From NCBI GenBank assembly GCA_029204045.2, contig CM055060.1, positions 56,247,679 through 56,311,678 of the forward strand: a stretch of DNA of 64,000 bases, written 5' to 3'. A model generated the notes under the pieces. The model did no database searches. It was not told where the DNA came from and saw only the letters and a list, made by a program, of their open reading frames with translations. This document shows, piece by piece, positions 12,101 to 22,983 of this stretch (position 1 is the first letter of the stretch; each line of letters opens with the position of its first letter). This stretch comes from Tillandsia leiboldiana (Eukaryota > Streptophyta > Magnoliopsida > Poales > Bromeliaceae). The position numbers and the translations under genes are program-made.

Positions 12101-12270
12101 GCTAAGAATACAATATAGAAGAGATGATTTGAAGTTACCTTGTTGCATAGATTCCCAGTGCATATAATGTGTTGAATTTTCCCAGGAACAAGCATGGACT
12201 TAAACTTAGCAGGGAGATCAGGTGCTCTGTGGGGAATGTGGAGATCACCCAAAGCTAAAACTAACACCAT
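9185..12270 (-). CDS. VPS29: VPS29, retromer subunit
   Basis: Three coding exons: 12139-12270 (44 codons from ATG), 10362-10499 (46 codons) and 9185-9487 (100 codons plus stop). All introns are GT/AG in phase 0, giving 190 aa, the usual plant VPS29 length. The protein has a metallophosphoesterase fold that serves as a scaffold in the retromer core with VPS26 and VPS35 on endosomes or prevacuolar membranes, recycling vacuolar sorting receptors. Family motifs are all present: LALGDLHIPHR at the N terminus, CTGNLC, RGEYDED, GICHGHQ, VTGHTHQF and VINPGSATGAY. The start is fixed by the conserved MVLVLALGD. Upstream sequence (12271-12720) probably holds a spliced 5' UTR, with a possible donor near 12641. 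No frame defects are seen, so it should be functional. Confidence 0.96.
11115..11234. repeat. 60-bp tandem duplication in a VPS29 intron
   Basis: Two adjacent 60-base copies (11115-11174 and 11175-11234) differ at only a few positions. They lie within the 1.6-kb intron between VPS29 coding exons 1 and 2. Confidence 0.9.
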
Positions 12271-12739
12271 TATTTTCAATTTTTTTTTCTAATTTTTTTT
12301 TTTTTCTCTTACAAAATGAGATCAACCTCGTCTTTCAAAGCTCATCCGAACCTAAACACACACAAAAAAAAATACAAAATGCAAAATACAAAATTTCAAA
12401 ACAAAATCATAATGCCCCATAAAGATCGCATAAACCCCTCAACAATCACGAGGGTTTCGGTGGATAATAGAGAGATTTAGTACCCTCGTCGCGATCGCCC
12501 CAGAAAACTCTTCGATTACAAATCTGTTCGAATCTGCTCCGTAAAATTGAGAAATACCAACGCAAAAGATCAATATCGATTAATTATTCATAATAAACTG
12601 TACAAATTTAGATTTGTTGAAGCGAGGAATTACCCGTGGAGACGAAACCCTATTACCCATGAAGCCGTGCGGGAGAACGAAGCGGAGGGGAAGAGACCCA
12701 ACGCGTTAACCAAACAGTTGTTGGTCGGATTCGATTAAG

Positions 12740-13094
12740 GTCCGAACCCAATTGGGTTCCACTCCGACCCGTTTAGTGGCGAAAGTTACGGAAATTTTAT
12801 TTTCTCTCTCTAAACAAAAATATATATATTTTTTACATAAAATATATTATAACTAATTTATTGCGATAAAATAAATATAATATTTTTTTTATGCTACTCT
12901 AGCTTTCACCGCAAGTGAGGCAATAAGTTATATATTTTTTATCAGTTTAGAAAAATTTAGGTCTAGTACTAAATTTGATCTCCATATTCACAAAATTTTT
13001 TGTGTGAGATATATGAATTTGTTAGGCCAAATTCAAAATTCTAATTAAATTTGGGCCCAACAATGTATATCAATTCTTTATAGATTTTTTGGTT
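12740..13094. other. AT-rich spacer upstream of VPS29
   Basis: No gene is visible between the probable VPS29 5' UTR and the CACTA-type element. The VPS29 promoter should lie at the left end, but no clear TATA box stands out. Confidence 0.4.
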
Positions 13095-13352
13095 GACTAT
13101 AACAAAATTAGACTATAGCGACACTTTTAAGTGTTTCTAAAATTTTAAAAAAATTTCGATGACAAAAATACCGACACTTATTATAAATATTGCTATATGT
13201 GCCGTCGCTAGGGTGTATAGCAACATATTTTTATAGTGTGTCCCAAAAATGTGTCCCTATAATCTAATTTTGGATATAAGTGGAATATAGATAGGACACT
13301 TATATAAAAGTGTCATAAACATGTGTTCCTATAATCTAATTTTGTTGTAGTG
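13095..13352. mobile_element. CACTA-type MITE, degenerate
   Basis: The right end, read outward on the minus strand, is CACTACAACAAAATTAGATT, the hallmark of CACTA transposon termini. The left end (13095 on) is an imperfect inverted copy, GACTATAACAAAATTAGACT, and both ends continue with sub-terminal repeats of the CTATAG/CGACAC type. The element is about 258 bp with no coding capacity, so it depends on a transposase elsewhere. No clear 3-bp target duplication remains. Confidence 0.6.
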
Positions 13353-13559
13353 AATTTATATGGAATTATTTTTTTGTACTTAATTAAGAGTATATAAGAA
13401 AACTTCAAATATCAAAGAGAATGAAACAGCTTAACTAATAAAATATAATAAAATTTACCAACCAAATTAAAGAAAAAAGATGCAACTTTCCAATAGTTTT
13501 GATCCACACTCCTTTTGTTTCTAAAGTACTTATTAATCAACTAGAAATTATCTGTACTT

Positions 13560-14341
13560 TGTAACAATCTGAGGATTTCCGCAGCCGATCTGTGATGCTA
13601 TGAGCAGAGATCTTGGCTTGGCGGTGCCGATGAAGATTATCACCCGGACGAACCGTCGCAGATCGGTGATGAGATCACTCTGAGATCTGCGGCGGGGAGG
13701 ATGATGGTCACTCAATTTGATCAATTCCGATCAAATTGGTCTTGGATTTGGAGGGTTGAACCTCAGAATTGGAATTCGGAGAGGAGATTGGGAAGAATTG
13801 GGAGAGATCTGAGAAGAAGAGAGAGAAAGAGAGATTTGGAGGGAAGAGTTTAAAGAGAGAAGTGAAACATGTATTATTTCTCATGCCTTCTCAATCATAC
13901 ATTGGTCTATTTATATCATGCGTGTATGAGGACTGAAATGTAATTCATGTAACTAATTGGATGAATGTGTAATAGCTAACTATGTAATTGGGCTCAAAGT
14001 AAAAGACAAGTGGGCTTCCGAGCCGGGCCGTCCTTAGCGACAGTGCAGCTTCCATCTTCAGCGGTTGTTGGATGCTCACCCGCTTCCCGCTGGGTTCATA
14101 CCTGTTCTCTGTTGGGTTGTGGATTCTGTGCCCGCGCCCGCTACTCCGCTCCACTACTGGGAATACTCTGGACTCTGCCGCACCCGTCACATCTCACCTG
14201 CCCCCGTACCCGCCTGCGCCTAACTCACCTCCAACTCAACCCTGGTTCCATTCTTCATCCCTTCTCTACTCATCCTTCTTCTTCCTATCCTCTACTTCCC
14301 TCTCTAACTCTCCTCTCGCCCTCTCCAATACCGGTATTACA
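13560..14341 (-). repeat. 3' LTR of the Ty3/gypsy element
   Basis: A 782-bp terminal repeat, about 99% identical to 19504-20285. Plus-strand frames of up to 180 aa within it are incidental, because the same frames occur in both LTRs and carry no domain. Confidence 0.95.
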
Positions 14342-17300
14342 CTCCACCCCCCTTAAGAGGTTCTTTGTCCTCAAGGAACAAGGATGGGTACCTCCTTCTC
14401 ATCTTCTCAAGGTCTTCCCAGGTTGCCTGTGCAGGCCCCGCATGGTTCCAGCGAACCAAAATCTGGGTGCATGTCTTATTTTTCCACTTCCTCAATCGTT
14501 GGTCCAAGACCTGCTCCGGCTGTTTCTGCGGCGCCTCTTCCTTCGACGGGCTTGACTCTTCATCCTCAGTCGGTGACGAAGGTGTTGAGGGTTGGTCATC
14601 CTGTTCCAAGGATTCCTCGTCTTCCACTTCATGCTCCGGCGTCGGCAGCCCCTTCTTCAACTGGGAAACGTGAAATACCGGATGAACCTTGGTATCCACG
14701 GGTAAGTGCAGGCGATAGGCTACCGGTCCAACCTTTTGTAAGATCTCATATGGGCCATAGTATTTCGAGGTAAGCTTGTGGGTTCTTCGCATGGCCACAC
14801 TATTTTGGCGATATGGCTGCAGCTTGAGGTAAACTCTTTCCCCCACTTGATACTCCTTATCTACACGCTTCCTGTCAGCGTTTTGTTTCATACGGTTTTG
14901 TGCATCATGTAGCCGTTCCCTAAGCGTCTTTAGCATCACTTCTCTATCCCTTGCCCACTCTATGACCGTCGAGTCCATTCCCGGGTCCAGACGAGTGACT
15001 GTGGGTGCAGGCGGTTTATACCCATAGAGGGCCTCAAATGGCGTGACCCCTAAGGAGGAGTGGTGGCTGGTATTGTACCACCACTCTGCCAGGGGTAGCC
15101 ACTTGTTCCATCTATTTGGGTTTTGGTAACACATGCATCTTAGATAGGTTTCTAAGCAGCGGTTCACTCTTTCTGTCTGACCATCGGTTTGGGGATGATA
15201 GGCAGTACTTATATGCAATTTCACTCCAGAGAGTTTAAATAAGTCTTGCCATACCTGACTGGTGAATACCTTGTCCCGATCAGAGATAATACCTTTAGGC
15301 ATCCCATGTAATTTGTATACAATATCCAAGAATTGCTTTGCCACCACCAATGCCGTGTAGGGATGAGATAGGGGTATAAAGTGTGCATACTTGGTCAATT
15401 TGTCTACTATCACCATTATTGTGTCCTTCCCCTCAGATTTTGGTAATGCTTCAATAAAATCCATACTAATGATTTGCCAAGCTTGGGTGGGTATCTGTAT
15501 GGGTTGCAATAGTCCAGCATAAGGTGTTCCAACCACTTTGTTTTTGATACACACCTCACAGGCCCTCACCCTCTTCTCCACATCTACTTTAAGGCCAGGC
15601 CAATAAAAGTGTTGCATGAGTCTGTGATAAGTATTATCAATACCTGAGTGACCCCCAATAGCTGAAGAGTGGAATTGGTCCAATAAAATTCTTCTTAGTT
15701 CACCTGTAGCTCCTATATAGATCCTTCCCTTATACCTCAGAATGCCATGCTGTTGAGTATAATCCCCTGTTGCATCAGGAGCCCTGAGAGTTTCCAGTAG
15801 CAACTGTTGAGCTTTTAGATCCCCTTTATAGCTTTCAATAATCTCCTCCACCCACGTAGGAACATATGTAGATATGCTATGAACATTACCCAATTCTGGA
15901 GCTATCCTTGATAAAGCATCTGCAGCCAAGTTCTCCTTGCCCTTTCTGTATCTAATTGTATACTCCAATCCCATCAATTTGAGCATTCCCTTTTGTTGGA
16001 CTGCTGTTGTGATCCTCTGTTCCAGCAAGAACTTGAGGCTTTCATGATCAGTCTTGATTACAAAGGGTCGAGGGCTTAAGTAATGCTTCCATTTACTTAC
16101 AGCAAGGAGTATAGCAAGGAATTCTTTTTCATAAGTTGATAGGCCCTTATTCCTAGGGCTAATAGCCTTACTGAGATAGGCTAAGGGTCTCTCATCTTGT
16201 GACAATACTGCTCCCAGACCAGCTTCACAAGCATCCACTTCCACAGTGAAAGGCTTAGTAAAATCAGGCATAGCAAGCACAGGGGCATTAGACATTGCTC
16301 CTTTAAGTTCTTCAAAAGCATTTTGAGCCTCATCATTCCATTTATATGAATCCTTTTTCAAAAGTTCAGTGAGAGGTTTGCTAATACCACCATACCCTTT
16401 GATAAACTTCCGGTAGTAGCCAGTGAGCCCTAAGAATCCCCTGAGTTCTTTAATGCTTCTGGGTTTAGGCCATTCCACCATAGCTACAATCTTACCTGGG
16501 TCAGTGGCTACCCCCTGGTATGAAATGATGTGGCCTAGGTACTCTACCTGACTTTGCCCAAAAGAACACTTGCTCCTTTTAGCTAGAAGCTGATTCTTTT
16601 CCAACAGCTTAAGTACTACTCCCAAGTGATTAACATGATCCTCCATACTCTTGCTATAAACTAAAATGTCATCGAAAAATACAAGAACAAATTTCCTTAA
16701 TTGTTCTTGAAAGATGTCATTCATCAAGGCCTGGAAGGTGGCGGGGGCATTGGTTAAGCCAAATGGCATAACCAGAAACTCATAGTGGCCAGTATGAGTT
16801 CTGAAAGCTGTCTTCTCAATGTCTTCCTCATGCATTCTAATCTGGTGGTATCCTGACCTCAAGTCTATCTTTGAATACCATCTAGAACCCTTTAACTCAT
16901 CAAGGAGATCATCAATTATGGGAATAGGGAATGTATCTTTGATGGTGGCACTGTTTAATTGCCTGTAGTCCATGCACATCCTCCAACTTTGATCATTCTT
17001 TTTGACTAGTAACACTGGTGAAGCATATGGGCTATTACTCTTGCGAATGAAGTGAGCCTTAAGCAAGTCAGCTACCTGCTTTTCTACCTCATTCTTCTGT
17101 TCAAAACTGTGCCTGTAGGGTCTAATATTAATGGATTGAGTCCCTGGTTGCAAGGGAATCTTGTGGTCTTGCTCTCTCTTTGGGGGTAGATCCTTAGGAT
17201 CTTGGAATATATAGGAATACTGCTCCAATACTCCTTGTAGCTCATCTGGGACAGTACTCTCACCACTGACTGTGGTCTTCTTGGGATATCCTATGGCACA

Positions 17301-19037
17301 GCACTGACCATGTAGTCCAGCCTTGACCCATTGTTTAGCCCCAATTGTTTTCAGCTTAGCACCTTCAGTAATTCCCTCTACTGAAACTTCTTTCCCATTT
17401 TTGTTGAAAGTAACTGAGTTGTTGGAGTAATCAAAGGTGACCTTCCCATGCTTTCTGAGCCAATCAATTCGAAGTATGATACTAGAGCCATCTAGCCTAA
17501 TGACTCTTAAATCTGTCTGATATACTTCTCCATGCATTTTCCACTGAAATCCTGTGCATTTCAATTTGCATAGTACCTTATGCCCATTGGCAACTGTGAC
17601 TATTAAAGGAGTTGCTGCTGTGATATTAGCCTTCAGCTCTTTGGCTACCTGAAAGTCAATGAAGCTATGGGTACTCCCTGTATCAATTAATATAACCAGT
17701 GGCCTTCCTCCCATTTCCCCTTGGACTTTGATAGTTTCCTGGGGTACTTCCCCACTGAGGGCATGTACAGAGATTCCTACTTCATCCAATTCAGTGAGTT
17801 CCTCCTCGTTTTCTCCTTCTTCTTCTTCTAAGAGTCTGAATTCATCAAACACTTCATCCACTTCAGTTACACCTTCAACCTGGTTCAGTTTCTTTTCCTG
17901 ACATTGATGCCCTTGATAATACTTATCCCCACACTTAAAACATAGGCCCGCAGCTCTCCTCTGATCTATCAATTGTCTGTTATTACTAGGCTGCCAAGCT
18001 GAGCTCTTGGGTATAGCTAGTTTACTGTTCTCAACTTCTCTGGGAGTAAACTTTTGATTATAGGCCTTATATCCCTGATTAGCCTGTGCCTGTTTATTTG
18101 TTGTGTTGTAGATGAATTTGTGCTTCTTCCACATAATTGCAAGGGCCTGTTCATGTAACCTTGATTGTTCAAAAACTGCCTCTAGTGTGGTGGGTTTGGA
18201 TAAGTCTATAAAGGGAATCAATTCCTCTTTGAGCCCACTTATGTAACTCTGTATGAAGTGTTCTTCACTCAGAGCTGGGTTGTAGTATAGCATTCTAGCT
18301 CTTAATTCCTCAAATTTCTCTTGATAATTGTCTACACTTGAGGTCTGTTCCAGTTTGTGGAATTCTCTCATAATTTTCTTCATAGTGGTACCCCCAAACC
18401 TTTTACATACAGCCTCAATCAGTTCAATCCAATCCAGATCTGGCTTGTCAATCATATAGCCCTCTTTCCACCTGTGAGCCCTGCCAGTGAAATGCATGGT
18501 AGCAATCTCCACCCATTGTTCTTCTGGTATCTGATATAGTCTGAAAAATTGCTCGCTTCTGCTAAGCCACTCCCTGGGCTCCTCCCCATTAAACAAAGGG
18601 TAATCCAACCTGGGGTATGGAACATATTGATTAGATCTGTGATTGCCTTGTGGAATGAATGCCTCAGTTCCAAATTGGGGTGTGGGTAACACCCCCTTCC
18701 CTTTAACATCTCTAGGAGGCATCTTATTACTACTTCCAGGAAATTCTATTCCATTCATTCTTCCTTCTCTGGTCTGAAAAGATGGCATTGGTTCATCTTT
18801 CTGTGGGTATGCTTGGGAGCTCAACAACTTAAGCAGCTGCTCATGTCTCTGTTGCCCTTCCAATTGAATCCCTTCTAACTGTTGTGCAAGATTACCCAAT
18901 TTTTGATTATTTTCTGTTCCAAACTGCTTTAGTTTACATTCCACCATATTTTGACAGTCTGTAGTAAGTGTCTGTAACTTCTCCTCCAAAGATTTCATCT
19001 GATCACTTATTTCTCTGATTCTGGTGCCCTCGGCCAT
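14337..19037 (-). CDS. Gag-Pol polyprotein, Ty3/gypsy
   Basis: One 1566-aa frame. The order of parts (rough residues) is: retrotransposon Gag (about 130-350), a zinc knuckle CFKCGDKYYQGHQC (about 363), aspartic protease with LIDTGSTHSFID (about 449), reverse transcriptase with FFDDILVYS (about 789), RNase H starting VEVDACEAGLGAVL (about 935), integrase with an HHCC zinc motif ending CEVCIKNK (about 1160) and the catalytic triad in MDFIEALPK, GIISDRDKVF and TDGQTERVN, then a chromodomain-like end (QILVRWNHAGPAQATWED, about 1520-1550). Integrase after RNase H is the Ty3 order. All catalytic residues that I can check are present and there is no stop or frameshift, so it may be autonomous. The stop codon region overlaps the 3' LTR by a few bases. 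Confidence 0.97.
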   Translation of the reverse strand: MAEGTRIREISDQMKSLEEKLQTLTTDCQNMVECKLKQFGTENNQKLGNLAQQLEGIQLEGQQRHEQLLKLLSSQAYPQKDEPMPSFQTREGRMNGIEFPGSSNKMPPRDVKGKGVLPTPQFGTEAFIPQGNHRSNQYVPYPRLDYPLFNGEEPREWLSRSEQFFRLYQIPEEQWVEIATMHFTGRAHRWKEGYMIDKPDLDWIELIEAVCKRFGGTTMKKIMREFHKLEQTSSVDNYQEKFEELRARMLYYNPALSEEHFIQSYISGLKEELIPFIDLSKPTTLEAVFEQSRLHEQALAIMWKKHKFIYNTTNKQAQANQGYKAYNQKFTPREVENSKLAIPKSSAWQPSNNRQLIDQRRAAGLCFKCGDKYYQGHQCQEKKLNQVEGVTEVDEVFDEFRLLEEEEGENEEELTELDEVGISVHALSGEVPQETIKVQGEMGGRPLVILIDTGSTHSFIDFQVAKELKANITAATPLIVTVANGHKVLCKLKCTGFQWKMHGEVYQTDLRVIRLDGSSIILRIDWLRKHGKVTFDYSNNSVTFNKNGKEVSVEGITEGAKLKTIGAKQWVKAGLHGQCCAIGYPKKTTVSGESTVPDELQGVLEQYSYIFQDPKDLPPKREQDHKIPLQPGTQSINIRPYRHSFEQKNEVEKQVADLLKAHFIRKSNSPYASPVLLVKKNDQSWRMCMDYRQLNSATIKDTFPIPIIDDLLDELKGSRWYSKIDLRSGYHQIRMHEEDIEKTAFRTHTGHYEFLVMPFGLTNAPATFQALMNDIFQEQLRKFVLVFFDDILVYSKSMEDHVNHLGVVLKLLEKNQLLAKRSKCSFGQSQVEYLGHIISYQGVATDPGKIVAMVEWPKPRSIKELRGFLGLTGYYRKFIKGYGGISKPLTELLKKDSYKWNDEAQNAFEELKGAMSNAPVLAMPDFTKPFTVEVDACEAGLGAVLSQDERPLAYLSKAISPRNKGLSTYEKEFLAILLAVSKWKHYLSPRPFVIKTDHESLKFLLEQRITTAVQQKGMLKLMGLEYTIRYRKGKENLAADALSRIAPELGNVHSISTYVPTWVEEIIESYKGDLKAQQLLLETLRAPDATGDYTQQHGILRYKGRIYIGATGELRRILLDQFHSSAIGGHSGIDNTYHRLMQHFYWPGLKVDVEKRVRACEVCIKNKVVGTPYAGLLQPIQIPTQAWQIISMDFIEALPKSEGKDTIMVIVDKLTKYAHFIPLSHPYTALVVAKQFLDIVYKLHGMPKGIISDRDKVFTSQVWQDLFKLSGVKLHISTAYHPQTDGQTERVNRCLETYLRCMCYQNPNRWNKWLPLAEWWYNTSHHSSLGVTPFEALYGYKPPAPTVTRLDPGMDSTVIEWARDREVMLKTLRERLHDAQNRMKQNADRKRVDKEYQVGERVYLKLQPYRQNSVAMRRTHKLTSKYYGPYEILQKVGPVAYRLHLPVDTKVHPVFHVSQLKKGLPTPEHEVEDEESLEQDDQPSTPSSPTEDEESSPSKEEAPQKQPEQVLDQRLRKWKNKTCTQILVRWNHAGPAQATWEDLEKMRRRYPSLFLEDKEPLKGGGV
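14342..14354 (-). other. polypurine tract
   Basis: On the element strand AAGGGGGGTGGAG lies directly before the 3' LTR, the expected place for plus-strand priming. Confidence 0.85.
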
Positions 19038-19189
19038 CTCATACAGGTATGGGTCTTTCAGATTATAGGTGAATCTATTGCTTTTAGATTTCCCTATTTT
19101 GATGAGTTACCCTACTGATACTTCTACTTCTTACCAGATACAGCTATGGCACAGTAAGCAGGAAATTGAATAGAGGGTAAACTCAGTAC

Positions 19190-19321
19190 CTCTAACAGAG
19201 ATCCAGGGATGATGACAATCCGATGTGGGAAATTGATCAGCGCTTGATCTGTGATCTCTAACAGAGATCCGGGGGTGATGACGATCCGATGTGGGAAATT
19301 GATCAGCGCTTGATCTGCGAT
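19190..19321 (-). repeat. 66-bp tandem duplication in the retroelement leader
   Basis: Two copies with a period of 66 bases (19190-19255 and 19256-19321) in the untranslated leader between the PBS and the Gag start. Looser TTGTTGCTCGATTG-type repeats follow at about 19370-19465. Confidence 0.8.
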
Positions 19322-19488
19322 CTGATGCTTGAATGGTTGCCTCGATAATGGATCGATTATTTGATTGACTGTTGCCTCAATTGTTGCTCGATTGTTGCCT
19401 TTGTTGTTGCTCGATTGCTGCCACGGTTGTTGCTCGATTGTATGCTTGATGGTTGCCTCGATTGTTCACGATCCCTGGGATCGGAACG

Positions 19489-19500
19489 GCTCCGATACCA
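19489..19500 (-). other. primer-binding site, initiator Met tRNA type
   Basis: Three bases inside the 5' LTR, the element strand reads TGGTATCGGAGC. This matches the complement of the initiator tRNA-Met 3' end (TGGTATCAGAGC) with one mismatch. Confidence 0.85.
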
Positions 19501-19503
19501 ATT

Positions 19504-20285
19504 TGTAACAATCTGAGGATTTCCGCAGCCGATCTGTAATGCTATGAGCAGAGATCTTGGCTTGGCGGTGCCGATGAAGATTATCACCCGGACGAACCGT
19601 CGCAGATCAGTGATGAGATCACTCTGAGATCTGCGGCGGGGAGGATGATGGTCACTCAATTTGATCAATTCCGATCAAATTGGTCTTGGATTTGGAGGGT
19701 TGAACCTCAGAATTGGGATTCGGAGAGGAGATTGGGAAGAATTGGGAGAGATCTGAGAAGAAGAGAGAGAAAGAGAGATTTGGAGGGAAGAGTTTAAAGA
19801 GAGAAGTGAAACATGTATTATTTCTCATGCCTCCTCAATCATACATTGGTCTATTTATATCATGCGTGTATGAGGACTGAAATGTAATTCATGTAACTAA
19901 TGGGATGAATGTGTAATAGCTAACTATGTAATTGGGCTCAAAGTAAAAGACAAGTGGGCTTCCGAGCCGGGCCGTCCTTAGCGACAGTGCAGCTTCCATC
20001 TTCAGCGGTTGTTGGATGCTCACCCGCTTCCCGCTGGGTTCATACCCGTTCTCTGTTGGGTTGTGGATTCTGTGCCCGCGCCCGCTACTCCGCTCCACTA
20101 CTGGGAATACTCTGGACTCTGCCGCACCCGTCACATCTCACCTGCCCCCGTACCCGCCTGCGCCTAACTCACCTCCAACTCAACCCTGGTTCCATTCTTC
20201 ATCCCTTCTCTACTCATCCTTCTTCTTCCTATCCTCTACTTCCCTCTCTAACTCTCCTCTCGCCCTTTCCAATACCGGTGTTACA
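19504..20285 (-). repeat. 5' LTR of the Ty3/gypsy element
   Basis: The 782-bp upstream LTR. Read on the minus strand, TATAAATAG at 19852-19860 is a good candidate for the element's own TATA box. Confidence 0.95.
19852..19860 (-). promoter_or_regulatory. TATA box in the 5' LTR
   Basis: The minus strand reads TATAAATAG within the 5' LTR, positioned to start a transcript that would include the rest of the LTR and the leader. The same motif is in the 3' LTR and could drive outward transcription toward VPS29. Confidence 0.5.
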
Positions 20286-20881
20286 TACTTTAATAGTTCA
20301 CAGTTATTTATCTTATAACTGCACTTAGGATAGGCACTAGTTAGAGTAAAATAGAAAAATTCATCAAATGAAATGTTAAAAAATAATATGTAAAACAAAT
20401 GATCTATAAGAGGTGAAAAGTTAAAACGGAACAGAAACTACATCATTCATTGAAACCGTATTTGAAGGAGAAAGTATTTTTTGATCGATCGGTGGTTGTT
20501 TCCATTCTGCGTCCAACGCTCCTATAGCCACCTTCTCCACATTTGCCCCATCAACCAAGTTGTCTTTCAAGTTCTAACCCTACTCACCGTCACCAACGCA
20601 TTGATTAGATGATTATGTAAAGATACACATAATTTTTGTTTAAATTTTATTTTGTTTTTAAAATTTTTTTTGCGGTATACTTCCTAGCTTCAGGAATAAG
20701 AGGGCTTGGGCTAAGTTTGGGGGAGCCGATCAGGTATGCCCAAACCTTTTTTTGAACCTAAATTTTTAGGCCTACTTCCACCCCCTACCCCTACCATCTC
20801 TTACCCTAGGATTACAATAAGTTGAAATATTTTATTCAAATTATGTACTTAACTTTTATTCATTTTAGAAACCTAAAAACA

Positions 20882-20883
<2 letters not shown>

Positions 20884-20971
<88 letters not shown>
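20884..20971. repeat. (AT)n microsatellite
   Basis: About 44 dinucleotide units without interruption. Confidence 0.97.
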
Positions 20972-20973
<2 letters not shown>

Positions 20974-21107
20974 CCTCAGTGAAAATTCTTAGAGGTTCTC
21001 CCAGGCTGTTGCTTTTTAATATCTTCAGCACTTCTTCCTGCAATAATTAAGTACTCAAAATAGTATGTGAAAAATAATGTTAAATAAAAAAAAATTATAA
21101 AGTAATT

Positions 21108-21329
21108 GAACTATGCTATTCTGCTATTAATAGCATTAAGTACCTTTGTTATTAACTTTTTGATTTTTGAATTAAAGAATATGCAATTAGGATGATAATA
21201 GGCTTATAGGGTTTATTAAATGACTGAAAAAATAATATAATCTAAGAAATAGAAATGATCAAAAAATATATTTAACGGCGAAAAATTTGATAGCATCAAA
21301 TGCTTGGTGCTATCGATAGCATAGTAACC
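21108..21329. mobile_element. MITE, second copy of the 35149 family
   Basis: The right end (GGTGCTATCGATAGCATAGTAACC) matches the inverted end of the element at 35149-35359, and the interior shares the AACGGC(G/T)AAAAA(A/C)TTGATAGCA block and the TTTGGATTAA-type left interior. The left end is more decayed (CTATGCTATTCTGCTATT). No coding capacity. Confidence 0.5.
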
Positions 21330-21928
21330 GAACTCTAAAGTAATTAACCTAATAAGTTCTAATCATGCGTATTATATTAAGTGCTCTTCACATAAATGTA
21401 CATGTATACTCATTATGTGCGAAAATAATAATTTAACAAGCTAAAATGTGGTAATTTAAGATGATTTAGCTAAAATGTGACCAGTAATTCAGTCTGCAGA
21501 TTAATTTATGCTTGCATGTTATTTTTCTCCATCTCTTTGTACTCTCTTTCAGCAATGCTACCGATCGATTGAGAGCTGGAACGAATTAAGCTTTATAACT
21601 TCATTACTCCACTGTAGATTTCGGAGCACACATATTCAAAAGTACGATCTTGTCGCTTTCGACATTACGTCCAACATCATCCAATGTACTCAAATGAGAT
21701 ATGAGGGGTTAGTCATAGAAATTCATACAAAAACTCGATCAAGTGTCCAATCCCCCAGTGACCTAATTAAAATTTGGAATTAATTAAGCAAACCAAAGAG
21801 GTATCTCCACCATCATCAAGATATTAGCACCAAAATGTTTGAAATAGTTCGTACTAAACATAGTGTTACATGTAGATAGCAACTGAGGCAATTAAACAAT
21901 AAAATCACATATAGTTTCTAAATGTAGC

Positions 21929-21931
<3 letters not shown>

Positions 21932-21972
<41 letters not shown>
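21932..21972. repeat. (TA)n microsatellite
   Basis: About 20 dinucleotide units. Confidence 0.95.
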
Positions 21973-21975
<3 letters not shown>

Positions 21976-22983
21976 CTCTTTCACATCTCGTTTCCTCGAG
22001 TGGTCTCTATTGAGGATTGCCTCTCAATTGATCCCATTCCAACACCATTTTTTTTTTTTTTTCAAAAAGAAAAGAAAAAAAGTGGAATTAAGATGTATAT
22101 AAATGTTCTCGTTAATCGTTTTCTTTATATAGTTATATATAAATTTGTAGTAATTAGTAAGAAGTAATAACAAGCAGTAGCAGTGCTCGTGCTTGGCGTG
22201 TGTACGTGTGAATGGAAAGTGACGCGTTGCAGGGAATAGAAGCCCAAGTTGGGGCTCTCTCCCTGAGCGCATTTTGCCATTTTGCTTGTTTCTGTTACTT
22301 TGGTATTGACCTTTGAAATTGAGATGAGAATTTGGCAATGAATCCTTAAACATTACAAAATAATTATAGCTCGTCACCAAATATTTATAATAGCGACATT
22401 TTATGTTGTCATGATAGGTCCCGCTGATAAATAAATCAGTAGAGAAATATAAATTTTATTATTTTAAATATAATCTTTTATGACGACCACGAAAGAATGA
22501 AATTTACTGACGACTAAAAGCTTTTGAATTTTAATCTAATTATAACGTCATTCAAAATTTTAAAATTAAAAAGACGGTTAAATGAATGTTTAGTTTGTTT
22601 TATATATAGTTAGCCATAATTTTTCTGAATAATTAACTTTCCAGAATTAACATGCATGAACCCTTGTCGAGCTATAATAAGATACAAAATTTCATAAAAA
22701 TTAAGATAGGGTATTTACTTAAATTATTGTACAAGTTCATCTAGTTTCTGTTTAGTTTTTGAAATTCAGATGATATGTAACCGGGTCGAAACTCACAAAT
22801 ATTTCACAAAAGTTTTCCTTTTTTTTTTTTTTTTTTTTTTTGAGAGAGAGAGAGAAATTAATAAGTTTACCTATTTAATGGTCAAGTTTGAAGGGTTCAT
22901 TAGCAACACTCCAGTAGAGCTATTTATGTTGTCATGCTCACATAGACATAGTCAAGTTTTGTTGTAACCAATATTAAAACTTG

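Larger units (their letters stand above)
13560..20285 (-). mobile_element. intact Ty3/gypsy chromovirus-type retrotransposon
   Basis: A complete 6726-bp element in minus orientation. Both LTRs are 782 bp, start TGTAACA and end (A/G)TTACA, and differ by eye at about 8 positions (about 1%). The 5-bp flank TACTT is repeated exactly at 13555-13559 and 20286-20290. A primer-binding site and a polypurine tract flank the internal region, and the 1566-codon Gag-Pol frame is unbroken. Low LTR divergence means recent insertion: at an assumed 1.3e-8 substitutions per site per year it would be roughly 0.4 million years old. The C-terminal chromodomain-like segment and the initiator-Met type PBS suggest a chromovirus; I would not fix the lineage. 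Confidence 0.96.

Noticed and set aside
14010..14555. 181-aa plus-strand frame in the 3' LTR (and its twin at 19954)
   Set aside because: The same frame occurs in both LTRs, is antisense to the element and has no recognisable domain.
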